DNA of 64,000 nt from Herbidospora daliensis (GCF_001570585.1 NZ_BBXF01000004.1:248001-312000); one strand, 5' to 3'; counted from the stretch's first letter, positions 1 to 9,504 are shown. A program made the numbers and translations. The notes: a model not told the origin generated them from the letters alone.

Positions 1-1162
1 GTTCGCGGGGGCGCGAAGCGATGTCGTACAGGAGAGCCTGGAACCGATGCGCGAAGCGCTCGGCCGTCGCGTGGTCGAAGCGGCCCCGGTCGTAGGTGAG
101 GACCAGCCCGGTCTCGGCCGGGCCCTGGTAGACGTCGAGGGACAGGTCGCACTTGGCCGAGGCGAGGCCCGAGTCGTAGATCTCGACGTCGAGGTCGCCC
201 AGGCGGGGGCGTTCGGTGGTGGTCCGGGTGTACTGGAACATCGCCTGGAAGCGCACCCCGCCGGGCACGTCGCCGTGGTCGAACGAGCGCAGCACGGCGC
301 CCCGCGCGCGGCGCAGCGCCTCGGTGAACGGCGGGTCGTCGCCCAGGTCGGCGCGGAGCATGGCCAGGCCGGTGAAGTAGCCGATCAGGGGCTCGGTGTC
401 GACGCGGTCGCGGCCCAGCACCGGCACCGCGACGCAGACGTCGTGCTGGGCGGCGTGCCGGGCCAGGAACACCTGGAAGGCGGCCAGCAGCACCATGAAC
501 AGGGTGCCGCGCTCCGCCCTGGCGAGCGCCGCCAGCCCGCCGACCAGGTCGGACGGCAGGGTCGCGAAGATCTGGCCGCCCTCGCCGGTCGCGCGGGGCC
601 GGTCGCCGGGCAGGTCGAGGACCGGCAGGCAGCGCAGCTCTTCGGCCCAGTAGCCGGGATGGGAACGCTCGCCGCGCGCGACGTGGTCGGCGAAGGTGAT
701 CGGCAGCGGCGGGAGCGTGCCGCCCCGGTAGAGCACGTCGAGCTCGCGCAGCAGCACGTCGACCGACCAGCCGTCGGCCGCGATGTGGTGGACGACCAGG
801 CAGAGCACGTGGTCGTCGGGGGCGACCTTGATCAGGGTGAACCGGGCGACCGGCCCGGCGGCCAGGTCGAACGGCCGGTTGGCGCGTTCGGCCACGGCCG
901 CCAAGGGGTCGCCGGTCTCGATCCGCTCCAGCGCCGGCCCGGCCGGGGTGACCAGCCTGACCGGGTCGCCGTCGTCGTTCTCGGCGTACCGGCCGCGCAG
1001 CACGTCGTGCCGCAGGGTGATCGCGGCGAGCGCGGCCTCCAGCGCCGCGTCGTCGAGGCGGCCCCTGATCCGCAGCGCGACCGGCATGTTGTACGACGCG
1101 TCGGCCGGGTCGAGGCGCTGCAGGAACCAGAGCCGCCGCTGCCCGGCCGACAGCGCAGTCAC
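1..1162 (-). CDS. NRPS condensation-domain protein, cut by the left edge
   Basis: The gene enters leftward and leaves the window, so only its first 387 codons are visible. It starts at a GTG whose GTGA overlaps the TGA stop of the upstream C-A-T gene, which argues for translational coupling. The protein opens directly with a condensation domain: the C1 motif LSAGQRRLWFLQRL lies near residue 4 and the catalytic motif HHIAADG near residue 125. Condensation domains join the upstream carrier-bound acyl or peptidyl group to the next amino acid in the cytoplasm. No docking or adenylation domain is reached before the edge, so its extender amino acid is unknown. The domain type is clear; full length and module count are not. 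Confidence 0.9.
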   Translation of the reverse strand, partial: MTALSAGQRRLWFLQRLDPADASYNMPVALRIRGRLDDAALEAALAAITLRHDVLRGRYAENDDGDPVRLVTPAGPALERIETGDPLAAVAERANRPFDLAAGPVARFTLIKVAPDDHVLCLVVHHIAADGWSVDVLLRELDVLYRGGTLPPLPITFADHVARGERSHPGYWAEELRCLPVLDLPGDRPRATGEGGQIFATLPSDLVGGLAALARAERGTLFMVLLAAFQVFLARHAAQHDVCVAVPVLGRDRVDTEPLIGYFTGLAMLRADLGDDPPFTEALRRARGAVLRSFDHGDVPGGVRFQAMFQYTRTTTERPRLGDLDVEIYDSGLASAKCDLSLDVYQGPAETGLVLTYDRGRFDHATAERFAHRFQALLYDIASRPRE

Positions 1163-4137
1163 AAGTCAGCCCGGCGATCGGCCACGTCGGCGGCGATCCC
1201 GGCCACGGTCGGCACGTCGAAGAACACGTAGAACGGCACGTCGACGCCGAGCCGGTCGTGGATGCGGGCGGCGATCCGGGCGATCGTCAGCGAGTGGCCG
1301 CCGAGCTCGAACAGGCTCTCGTCGTCGCCGATGTGGTCGAGCCCGAGGACCTCCTCCCAGATCTCCCGCACGACCTCGGCCGTCTCGTCCCCCGCTTGGT
1401 GGACCTCCTCCTGCGTGAGCACGGGAGCGGGCAGGGCGGCCCGGTCGAGCTTGCCGTTCGGGGTCAGCGGCATCCGGTCGAGCGCCACGAAGGCGCTCGG
1501 CACCATGTAGGCGGGCAGCACCCGCGCCGCCTCCCGCCGCAGGTCGCCGGCGGCCCCGACCGTGTAGGCGACGAGCTCCTCGTCGTGTACGGCCACCGCC
1601 GCCTCCCTGGCGTGCCCGAGCAGCACGGCCTCGATCTCGCCGAGCTCGATGCGGTGCCCCCGGACCTTGACCTGGTCGTCGGTCCGCCCGAGGAACTCCA
1701 GCCCGCTGTCCCTGACCCTGACCCGGTCGCCGGTCCGGTACATGCGCGCCCCGGCGTCGCCGTACGGGCACGGCAGGAACCGTTCGGCCGTCAGCGCCGG
1801 CCGGCCGAGATAGCCGCGGGCCAGCCCGGCACCGGTGATGTGCAACTCCCCCGGCACCCCGGTCGGCACCGGCCGCAGGTCGTCGTCGAGCACCAGCAGC
1901 CCGGTCGCCGCCAGCGGCCCGCCGATCGAGATCCGCGCGGGGTCGGGCGGCACCTCGGCGATGGCCGACCAGATCGTCGTCTCGGTCGGCCCGTAGACGT
2001 TGAACAACCGCGCCACCTTGGGCCGCAGCCGCGCCGCCAGCGGCAACGGCAGCGCCTCCCCGCCGACCAGGGCGGTGACGGGCGCCTCGAACCCGGCGTC
2101 GGCCAGCAACCGCCAGGTCGACGGCGTGGCCTGGACGTGCGTGACGCCGTGGGCCGACACCAGCGCCCGCAGCGCTTCGCCGTCGCCGGCCTGCGCCTCG
2201 GTCGCCACGACCACCCGGCCGCCGGTGATCAGCGGCAACCACAGTTCGAGCCCGGAGATGTCGAACGACAACGACGTGACGGCCAGCCAGGTCGCCGAAG
2301 GGCCCGACCGGGTCTCGTCGCGGATCGACAGCAGCAGGTTCGTCAGCGCGGCGTGCCCGACCTCGACCCCCTTGGGCCGCCCGGTCGACCCGGAGGTGTA
2401 GATGACATAGGCCCGGTCACCGGGTGGTTCGTTCTCGCGGGTGGCGGGCTCGTTCCCTTCGAGGGGGACTCTGACCGGGCCTCTCAGGTCGGTGTTCGCG
2501 TCGGCCAGCAGGGCGCTCGCGCCGCTGTCGGACAGCACGTAGGCGAGCCGTTCGGCCGGGTAGGCCGGGTCGAGCGGCAGGTAGGAGGCGCCCGCCCGCC
2601 AGATGCCGAGCACGCCCGCGACCAGCCGCTCCGACCGCGCCGCCGAGACGGCCACCAGGTCGCCGGGGCGGACCCCGGCCTTCCCGAGACGGGCCGCGAC
2701 GGCGTCGGCCTCGGCCATCAGCTCGCGGTAGGTGAGCGCCCGGTCGCCGATGACGGCCACGGAGTCCGGGGTCCGGGTGGCCTGGGCCGCCACCAGGTCG
2801 GGCACGGCCGCCGCGTCCGGGTGGGCCCGGGGGGACCACAGGCCCGGCGGGTCCTCGGCCACCGGCAGCGCGGCCAGCGGCGTCGCCGGGTCGTCGGTGA
2901 CGTGCCGGAGCACGTCGAGCAGGTGGGCGGCGACGCGTTCGGCGTCCGGGCGCGGCATCGACGCGGGCGGGAACTGGAGCATCACGCCGAGCCCGTCGGG
3001 CCCGTCGACCAGGTGGAACCGCAGGGCGTTGCGGGCGACGTGGTTGAACGCCACCCATCTCACCTCGGCCCGCAGCCCGGGGAACTCGGGGGGCGCGATG
3101 CGCCGCCGGTAGGTGAGGGAGACCGGGGCCAGCGCGATGCCGGGCCGGGTGCCGGGGGCGGCCCGGCCGAGGGGCACCTCGCGCACCCGGTAGAGCTCGC
3201 GCAGCCCCGCCCGGATCTGGCGGGCGTGGTCGGTGAAGGCCGTCTCGGGCCGGGGGTCCGACGCGAACGGCAGTTCGTTGACGTGGACGCCGATGCGCTC
3301 GCCCGATTCGGCCTGGCGGGTGCCGAGGTCGAGGGCGGTGACCGGTTGACGGTTGCCGTACCGGAACAGGAGCGCGTGCACCGAGGCCACGACCAGCTCG
3401 AACCGGGTCACCCCCAGCTGGGCGGCGGCCTTCTCGAGGATCGGCTCGGTCAGGAGGAACTCGACCGCCTCCCCCGGCTGCACCGCGTCGTCGGGCCGGT
3501 CGAGCCCCGGCAGCACCACGTCGGGGAACTCGGTCGGCCGCCCCGACCAGTAGGCCCGCGCGGCCGGCAACCCTTCGGCGACCCGGCGCGCCTCGGCGGC
3601 GACGTCGAACGGTTCCGGCGCCTCGACCGGGACCGCCTGCCCGTAGAGGCGGGCCAGGTCGGCGACGAAGACGTCGGTCGACTGCCCGTCGAAGACCAGG
3701 TGGTGGGCCACGACCAGCAGCTCGTGCTCGGCCGGGCCGAGCCGGAACAGCGTGATCCGGGTCAGCGGCCCGGCGGCCAGGTCGAACGGCCGCAGGATCG
3801 CCTCCTTCTCGGCCCCGGCTAATCGGTCGGGATCGGTCTCGACGACCTCGAAGGGCACCGGCGGCCCCTCGACCTGGTAGGGAGCGCCGCCCTCCTCGCG
3901 GACGGCCGCCCGCAGGGCGGGATGCAGGGTGACCACGCCCGCGCAGGCGTGGCGCAGCGCGTCCACATCGAGGTCACCGGAGAACCGGATCGCGAAAGGC
4001 ATGTGGTGGACGGCCCCCGCGCCGCCGAGACGTTCGTTGAACCAGATGCCGCTCTGCGGCACCGAAAGTGGTACTCGTGACATTACCTGCCCCAACGCTT
4101 CGCTTATTTCGTGAGTATGACCAGAAATTGCATTCAC
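1159..4137 (-). CDS. Nonribosomal peptide synthetase module C-A-T
   Basis: A 992-residue single module. The condensation domain (about 20-430) carries HHLVFDG at 145-151. The adenylation domain (about 440-900) shows YTSGSTGRPKG, NVYGPTETT, YRTGDR and NGKLDRAALP. The carrier domain carries GGHSL with the phosphopantetheine Ser at 949. There is no epimerase or thioesterase. Aligning the A4-A5 region by eye to GrsA gives a pocket code of roughly D-I-L-A-V-G-V-I-W, closest to glycine-type codes I remember; this is a weak guess. The downstream gene overlaps by 4 bp and begins with a C domain, so this module hands its product on. An ATG at 4083 with GGGGCAGG just upstream is an alternative start close to where the C domain begins. 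Confidence 0.93.
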   Translation of the reverse strand: MNAISGHTHEISEALGQVMSRVPLSVPQSGIWFNERLGGAGAVHHMPFAIRFSGDLDVDALRHACAGVVTLHPALRAAVREEGGAPYQVEGPPVPFEVVETDPDRLAGAEKEAILRPFDLAAGPLTRITLFRLGPAEHELLVVAHHLVFDGQSTDVFVADLARLYGQAVPVEAPEPFDVAAEARRVAEGLPAARAYWSGRPTEFPDVVLPGLDRPDDAVQPGEAVEFLLTEPILEKAAAQLGVTRFELVVASVHALLFRYGNRQPVTALDLGTRQAESGERIGVHVNELPFASDPRPETAFTDHARQIRAGLRELYRVREVPLGRAAPGTRPGIALAPVSLTYRRRIAPPEFPGLRAEVRWVAFNHVARNALRFHLVDGPDGLGVMLQFPPASMPRPDAERVAAHLLDVLRHVTDDPATPLAALPVAEDPPGLWSPRAHPDAAAVPDLVAAQATRTPDSVAVIGDRALTYRELMAEADAVAARLGKAGVRPGDLVAVSAARSERLVAGVLGIWRAGASYLPLDPAYPAERLAYVLSDSGASALLADANTDLRGPVRVPLEGNEPATRENEPPGDRAYVIYTSGSTGRPKGVEVGHAALTNLLLSIRDETRSGPSATWLAVTSLSFDISGLELWLPLITGGRVVVATEAQAGDGEALRALVSAHGVTHVQATPSTWRLLADAGFEAPVTALVGGEALPLPLAARLRPKVARLFNVYGPTETTIWSAIAEVPPDPARISIGGPLAATGLLVLDDDLRPVPTGVPGELHITGAGLARGYLGRPALTAERFLPCPYGDAGARMYRTGDRVRVRDSGLEFLGRTDDQVKVRGHRIELGEIEAVLLGHAREAAVAVHDEELVAYTVGAAGDLRREAARVLPAYMVPSAFVALDRMPLTPNGKLDRAALPAPVLTQEEVHQAGDETAEVVREIWEEVLGLDHIGDDESLFELGGHSLTIARIAARIHDRLGVDVPFYVFFDVPTVAGIAADVADRRADL

Positions 4138-4217
4138 TTGCTAGATACTTGTGAGGATTCGTCTGGTCTGATTTACTCCCCTTCCAGCCGTCTGCCGGAC
4201 GCGGAAGAGGTGGGCCC
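4138..4217. promoter_or_regulatory. Divergent promoter region between two NRPS genes
   Basis: These 80 bp separate the divergent NRPS genes and must hold both promoters unless an alternative start is used on the left gene. The stretch is visibly less GC-rich than its surroundings. A purine-rich GGAAGAGG about 9 nt before the right-hand ATG is a plausible ribosome binding site. I see no clear operator palindrome. Confidence 0.5.
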
Positions 4218-7200
4218 ATGACCGCGACCCTCCCCCACTTACTTCGAGCGAGGGCGGTCGAACAACCGGACAGAACCGCCCTGATCAGCACAGACGGGCG
4301 AGAGCTGACGTTCGGCGAATGGGACGCGAAAGCCGGCTCCGGGGCCTGCGCCCTGCTCGGCAAGGGCTTGCAACGAGGCGATCGGGTCGGCCTGCTCTTC
4401 GATAACGATCGATGGGTCGATTTCGCCATCACGTGCATGGCGGTCTTGCGCGCTGGCGGCGTGGCCGTTCCACTGTCCGCGCGGCAGTCGGCGGCCGCCC
4501 TGAAGGTGATGACCGACGACTGCGGGGCACGGTGGGTGCTGACCGAGGCGCCGTCGGGCGCGGGGGTGCCCGACGTCGACCTCTCCCCTCAGGATCCCGC
4601 CCAGATCCTCTACACCTCGGGCACCACGGGGCAGCCGAAGGGCGTCATGGCCACCCACGCCAACCTGGCCTGGGGCCACGCCGAGCGTCCGCCGTTCCGG
4701 GCGTTCGGCCACTCGGCGCACTTCCTGCACGCGTTCCCGATCGGCACCAACGCCGGGCAGATGATGCTGGTCAACACCCTGACAGCACATCCGACGGCGG
4801 TGGCGGCGGCCCGCTTCGACGCGGCCGAATTCTGCGGCCTGATCGAGAAGTTCCGCGCCGGGACGGTCTTCGTGGTGCCCGCGATGGCGACCGAACTCCT
4901 CGACTCCGGGGCCTGGCGCGCCCACGACCTGTCGAGCGTGATTCTGCTGAGCTCCTCGGCCGACGCGTTGCCGCCGAGGGTGGCGGCCGGCCTGCCGGAC
5001 GTCTTTCCCCGGGCCACGATCGTTAACTACTACACGTCGACCGAGGCGGTCCCCGCGCAGACGACGATGATCGTCGACCCCCGCCGTCCCGACTCGGTCG
5101 GGCGGGCGACCAGCCGCGGCGACCTGATGATCGCCGACGAGGAGGGCACGCCCGTTTCCCCGGGCGAGGTCGGCGAGGTGTGGCTGCGCGCTCCGGCCTC
5201 CGCTCAGCGGACCTACTACGGCGACCCGGGGACCAGCGCGAAGACCTTTCGGGACGGCTGGACCCGGATGGGCGACCTCGGCCGTCTCGACGGTGACGGG
5301 TATCTCTACCTCGTCGGCCGGGAGAGCGACGTCGTGAAGTCGGGCGGGCTCAAGATCTCACTGCCACAGGTGGAGACGGCGATCCGGGAACACCCGTGGG
5401 TCGCCGACGCAGCCGTGATCGGCCTACCCCACGCCACGATGGGGCAGATGATCGCCGCAGCGGTGGTCCGAAAACAGGCACAAACAGAGAAGCCATGTGC
5501 GCGCGACACCGCCGGGGAAACCCTCAAACCCGCCGACCACACGGTGCCAGAGAGTTCCGTCGACACCGCATCAGCATCTTCGACTTTTACCGACACTGCG
5601 GCGGAGACATCAGCGTCTGGCGACACCGCTCTGGAAACCCCGGGATCCGGCGATGACGCCCCCAAAGGTTGGATACTCGGCGACGCCGCACTGGAGGCTT
5701 CTAAGTCTGGTGGCCATGTTTCCGAAGAGCCTGTGTCCGGTGGTGATGTTCTGACCGCCGATCGGTTGCGGGCTTTTCTGCATCAGCGGCTGGCGCGTAA
5801 TGAGGTGCCGTCGCGTTATGTCTTCGTCGACGCGCTGCCGCGGAACGAGCTCGGGAAGGTCGTCAAGGCTGAGGTTCGGGCGTTGTTCGCCGCCGCCAAG
5901 CCTGCCGGGCGGCCGTTGGAGTCCGCGGAGGAGCGGGCCCTTGCCCGGTTGTGGACGGGTGTGCTCGGGGTGCCCATCACCAGCGCGGACGACGACTTCT
6001 TCGCCCTCGGCGGGGACTCCCTCCGGGCCGCCCAGCTCGCCGCGCGGGTGGCCGAGAAGTTCGGGGTTCCCGTCGAGGGGACGTTCGCGTTCGACCGGCC
6101 CTCGCTGGGTCGGCAGGCCGCGCAGATCCGGGACGCGGTCGCCACCGTCTCCAACGGCGGTGACGTGGTGCTGGAGGACGGCGCCCTCTCCGGAGTGCAA
6201 GCCCACTGGTGGCGGTGGATGCACGCCTCCGGAGAGCGGCGCCACATGCCGCCCGTCCATGTCGCGGTGCGGGTCCCGGACGGGCTCGACCTCGGGGTGC
6301 TGAGGCGGGCGGTGGCGGAGCTGGTCCGGCGGCACGACAGCCTGCGGACGGTCTTCCGGCATCCCGGCGTCGGAGTGGTCGCGTCGGTGGAGGTGCCGAT
6401 CGGCGTCCACCAGCGGGAGAACGAGGAGGAGGCGGCGCTGCTGGCGGCCGAGCGGGTGCGGGCGCCGTTCGACGTCGAGGGCGGGCCGCTGCTCCGGGTC
6501 GAGGTCATCGAGTTGCCGACGGGGTGTGTGCTCGTCGTGTCCGTCCACCACCTGGTCTTCGACGGCGGGTCGGCCACGGTGCTGCTGCGGGAGCTCGGCG
6601 TGCTCTACTCGGCCTTCCGGCACGGCGCGCCGTCGCCGCTGCCGCCGGCGGTCTCCTACGGCGACGTCGTCGCATGGGAACGCCTCGAATGGACGCGGCA
6701 CCGCCCCTGGTGGGAGGCCGTCCTGGACGACGCTCCTGCGTCGCTGGAACGGCTCCCCGGTCGGGCCCGGGACGTGCGGCGCTACCTGGCCGACGCGCAT
6801 CGTTTCCCGGTTCCGGACGTCCGGGAACTGGCCCGCTCCCGGGGGGCCACGGTGTCGATGACGCTGGCGGCGGCCTGGGCGCTGACCCTCGGCGCGTGGG
6901 CGCGGGCCCCCGAGCTCGTGCTCGCCACCCCGGTCAGCGGGCGGTCGAAGCCCGGGTTCGAGAACGCGGTCGGCTGCCTGTTCCGGTGGAACCTCATCAC
7001 CGTGCCGGGCACGGGCGCGCTGCCCGACGTGGTCGACCACGTGAGGCGGGAGTCGCTCGCGGCCTCCGAGCGGCAGTTCCACGACTGGGGGCACCTGCAC
7101 GCGGCGGTGCCGTTCCCGGCGTACTTCCGGTTCGAGAGCTGGGGTCACCCGGCCCACCTGCCGGGGGTGCCGTCGGAGGAGTTCGACGTCCCGGCCGGGC

Positions 7201-7373
7201 CGATCATGGAGTGGACGCTGCCCGACGACGACCCCGACCTGCACCCGCCGGAAATCCTGATCAGCGAGTCGCACGACGGGACGCTGCGCGGCCAGCTCAT
7301 CTACAACCGGCACGCCTATGAAGCAGCCGCCATCGCCGACCTGGCCGCCGACTTCGTCCGGCGCGTCACCTGA
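4218..7373 (+). CDS. NRPS A-T-C protein with acyl/aryl-CoA-ligase-like adenylation domain
   Basis: A 1051-residue protein ordered A-T-C, the reverse of a normal extender module. The adenylation domain (1-560) has YTSGTTGQPKGV at 132-143, SGGLKIS near 376-382 and the catalytic lysine in ELGK at 547. The GLKIS/RESDVVK style resembles acyl- or aryl-CoA ligases more than amino-acid A domains. The carrier Ser is 601 in GGDSL, and the condensation domain carries HHLVFDG at 777-783. This suggests a loading protein that activates a carboxylic acid starter and condenses it onto the first module, perhaps the divergent C-A-T gene. An array of about nine 10-residue units (427-514) sits in the small C-terminal lobe of the A domain. 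No thioesterase is present. The substrate is not predictable by eye. Confidence 0.88.
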   Translation: MTATLPHLLRARAVEQPDRTALISTDGRELTFGEWDAKAGSGACALLGKGLQRGDRVGLLFDNDRWVDFAITCMAVLRAGGVAVPLSARQSAAALKVMTDDCGARWVLTEAPSGAGVPDVDLSPQDPAQILYTSGTTGQPKGVMATHANLAWGHAERPPFRAFGHSAHFLHAFPIGTNAGQMMLVNTLTAHPTAVAAARFDAAEFCGLIEKFRAGTVFVVPAMATELLDSGAWRAHDLSSVILLSSSADALPPRVAAGLPDVFPRATIVNYYTSTEAVPAQTTMIVDPRRPDSVGRATSRGDLMIADEEGTPVSPGEVGEVWLRAPASAQRTYYGDPGTSAKTFRDGWTRMGDLGRLDGDGYLYLVGRESDVVKSGGLKISLPQVETAIREHPWVADAAVIGLPHATMGQMIAAAVVRKQAQTEKPCARDTAGETLKPADHTVPESSVDTASASSTFTDTAAETSASGDTALETPGSGDDAPKGWILGDAALEASKSGGHVSEEPVSGGDVLTADRLRAFLHQRLARNEVPSRYVFVDALPRNELGKVVKAEVRALFAAAKPAGRPLESAEERALARLWTGVLGVPITSADDDFFALGGDSLRAAQLAARVAEKFGVPVEGTFAFDRPSLGRQAAQIRDAVATVSNGGDVVLEDGALSGVQAHWWRWMHASGERRHMPPVHVAVRVPDGLDLGVLRRAVAELVRRHDSLRTVFRHPGVGVVASVEVPIGVHQRENEEEAALLAAERVRAPFDVEGGPLLRVEVIELPTGCVLVVSVHHLVFDGGSATVLLRELGVLYSAFRHGAPSPLPPAVSYGDVVAWERLEWTRHRPWWEAVLDDAPASLERLPGRARDVRRYLADAHRFPVPDVRELARSRGATVSMTLAAAWALTLGAWARAPELVLATPVSGRSKPGFENAVGCLFRWNLITVPGTGALPDVVDHVRRESLAASERQFHDWGHLHAAVPFPAYFRFESWGHPAHLPGVPSEEFDVPAGPIMEWTLPDDDPDLHPPEILISESHDGTLRGQLIYNRHAYEAAAIADLAADFVRRVT
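5496..5759 (+). repeat. Degenerate 30-bp tandem repeat coding a decapeptide array
   Basis: About nine in-frame units inside the A-domain gene. Asp residues recur at 430, 440, 449, 459, 469, 479 and 489, in units such as SGDTALETPG, SGDDAPKGWI, LGDAALEASK and SGGHVSEEPV. The last four DNA units are each exactly 30 bp. The stretch is poorer in GC and less codon-biased than the flanking adenylation sequence, so it looks like a late expansion. It separates MIAAAVV (large-lobe side) from LRAFLHQRL of the small lobe. Confidence 0.8.
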
Positions 7374-7510
7374 TCACAGCCGCGCCTCCGGCGTGGCCGG
7401 GCACCCGGCTCTGGTCGTCCAGGCCGGAGGGCGTGGTCCCGGGCGATGGCCTCCAGGCAGGGGCACTCTTCGGACCTTCGCAGAGTTCCTTCTTCGCACT
7501 GGGTGCGGCG

Positions 7511-7785
7511 TCAGAGTGTGAAGAGGAGCACGAAGTATGTGCCTGGAGACAGCGTCCATCCGCACCAGAACGGCAGAGTCGTCGGCGACCGGGTGGTTGT
7601 CGAGACGACGATGACTCTGAGCACGCCGACCACCAGGAACCCCAACGGCACCAGAACATGAGGATCGGTAGCACTCCGAGGCTGAACGTCAGGAAGAAGA
7701 CGGGGATGGCCACGGCAACGTAGAGAGCGAGAGCCGCGCCGGCACCGAGCAGGCCCCGCCACAGATAGCTTGCCGACTGATTCAC
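7511..7785 (-). pseudogene. Frameshifted small membrane protein
   Basis: A GTG start at 7785, with AAGGATGA just upstream, opens a hydrophobic protein (VNQSASYLWRG, then a long membrane segment ending in LGVLPILMF). The hydrophobic reading then continues in another frame (LVPLGFLVVGVLRVIVV) and ends in FVLLFTL followed by a stop. The 275-bp span is not a multiple of three, which fits one indel near 7650. Joined, the product would be about 91 residues with two membrane helices. It may be a real decayed gene or a sequencing error. The family is not recognised. Confidence 0.5.
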
Positions 7786-8113
7786 GATCGGATCATCCTT
7801 GGGCCTGCCGGTGACGACAAGCACAGAGGAAGCATGTGGAGCGCACGGCGACCAGGCGAGCATGGGTGCGGCGGCGGTAAGAGGTGGACGAAATCGGGAT
7901 GATGCACCACCGCCGCACGATCCGGCCTGCACGGTTTTTGCCGACCTGGTGTCAGCGGTGGATCAGGCCCAGGACTGCCATGCGAGGGGCCGTCGTCGCA
8001 GCTCGGCGTTCAGCCGGAGAAGAGGTTCGGTGATGCCGGCATCCGTCACCCAGGTTCACCGTCAGCCGTCGTAACCCGCGGTGCCCCGGTCGGTTGAGAT
8101 CATCCCGCTGGCG
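7786..8113. other. Intergenic stretch, no gene seen
   Basis: About 330 bp between the frameshifted membrane gene and the sigma-factor gene. Short open frames exist but none has a convincing start, codon pattern or family signature. I see no strong hairpin or operator. Confidence 0.4.
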
Positions 8114-9079
8114 TCACCGATGGCCGTGGCAGCATCGGCATGGGACGTTCTCGTTGCGGTGCGGGTGGAACAGCCGGATTTCGCGGACACGATCCGCCTG
8201 CAGGAAGTTCATCCAGATGACGGTGGGCGGGCAGTCATAACGGTCATCAGGCGGGGTGATGAGGCTGTTCTCCCAGATGACCACGTCACGGCCGATCACC
8301 ACGTTCGCGGAATTCTGCCGCACGCCGGCCTCGAGTTCGCGGTCCATCGTCTTCAGCAGCCAGTCGATGCCCTGGACGCGTTTGCGCTTCATCGTGGTGA
8401 CCTCCACCTCGGGCGAGCAGAGGTTCGTCAGCGCCTCCGCGAACCTGCCGCGCCGGGCGGCCCGCAGCGTTTCCTCCGCCTCCTGGCGGCACCTCTTCTC
8501 CTGGACGGCCACGTCGTCGTGAGCCAGGCTCGCCGTCGTCAGCAGCGCCTCCGACAGTTTGGCCCGCGCCTGGCTGAGCCGGCTCCGCACCGTCCCGACC
8601 GGGATGTCGCACAGGTGGGCGATGTGCTCGTAGGCGGAGGCCGCGGTGAAGTAGCGCAACATCGTCACCAGACGCAGGCGGGGCGACAACTCGCCGAGGG
8701 CGTGCCAGACCCAGTCGCGTAGGGCGTGATCATCCAGCAGTTCCTCCACATTGGGCTCGCCGCGGGTCGAGATCAGTACCTCGACGTTCTCGACGGGTAT
8801 CGACGTCGTAGCGCGAAACCGCATCCGGCAGGAGTTGCGCACGATCGCTCTCAGCCACGGCGCCAGGGCGGCGGGATCACGAAGCTCCCCGATACGGCGC
8901 AACACGATCAGAGCGGCGTCCTGAAAGGCGTCATCGGCGTCGGGGCCGCATCCGAGCATGCTCAACGCCACCGCCCGCATGTCCGCCTGGTGCCTGGCCA
9001 GCAGCAGACCGAGCGAGCCGACATCGCCGGATTGGGCTCCATGAACGAGATCGACGTCTGTGACTATGGCGTCCCCCAT
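8114..9079 (-). CDS. ECF-family RNA polymerase sigma factor with NTF2-like C-terminal extension
   Basis: A 321-residue regulator. Sigma region 2 covers about 10-85 (DADDAFQDAALIVLRRIGEL, then WLRAIVRNSCR). Region 4 lies around 130-185 (LSPRLRLVTMLRYF and PVGTVRSRLSQARAKL). A further 130 residues follow, resembling the SnoaL/NTF2-like tails that ECF factors use for self-regulation. The protein ends in a Cys/His cluster, CRCCHGHR, that could bind metal; that is inference. No anti-sigma gene is adjacent. I use the ATG at 9079 because sigma homology begins immediately after it; an in-frame start at 9124 would add 15 residues. Confidence 0.8.
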   Translation of the reverse strand: MGDAIVTDVDLVHGAQSGDVGSLGLLLARHQADMRAVALSMLGCGPDADDAFQDAALIVLRRIGELRDPAALAPWLRAIVRNSCRMRFRATTSIPVENVEVLISTRGEPNVEELLDDHALRDWVWHALGELSPRLRLVTMLRYFTAASAYEHIAHLCDIPVGTVRSRLSQARAKLSEALLTTASLAHDDVAVQEKRCRQEAEETLRAARRGRFAEALTNLCSPEVEVTTMKRKRVQGIDWLLKTMDRELEAGVRQNSANVVIGRDVVIWENSLITPPDDRYDCPPTVIWMNFLQADRVREIRLFHPHRNENVPCRCCHGHR

Positions 9080-9504
9080 GCCATCGAGGCTAATGACACG
9101 AAATGGCCGCGGCGGACGTCCCATAATCCCGCTGCACCGGCGGGGAGACAGGATTCCCAGCCATCACCCCACGTCAGAGGCGATTCTGCGCGCAGGGCAG
9201 GTGACGGGGTTCCTGCCCGAGTAGGGAAAAGTACGCACTCAGGCGACCGAAACCGTGCGAATCGCCATGCACGAGCTCGCCGACTGCGCGGTCGGCATTG
9301 CGGCCTGACCCAAGCTGACACCGCTCTGCACGGCGACCGCTGCGACTGCGGGATTCGCGACGCTCCCCGTACCGACCGAGCAGAGGATCGAACTTTCCGT
9401 CCAGTGGGCGCATCTTGTCTGGGACCCGCGCACGCAGATGAGCGGTACGGGCCACCGGTGGCCGGACGTACAGAGAACAGGAAGATCACAGAAGGCGGGG
9501 ATGG
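9080..9504. other. Intergenic stretch upstream of the sigma factor, no gene seen
   Basis: This 425-bp stretch separates the leftward sigma gene from the rightward secreted-protein remnant and should contain promoters for both. Open frames on the minus strand have unconvincing codon use. I could not identify an ECF-type promoter motif. Confidence 0.4.

Noticed and set aside
1258-3822. Very long open frame on the + strand opposite the C-A-T gene
   Set aside because: It is the GC-rich shadow of the NRPS gene, with Arg/Gly/Pro/Gln-heavy composition and no domain signature.
5610-7313. Long minus-strand frame opposite the A-T-C gene
   Set aside because: The plus strand has clear carrier and condensation motifs; the opposite frame is low-complexity.
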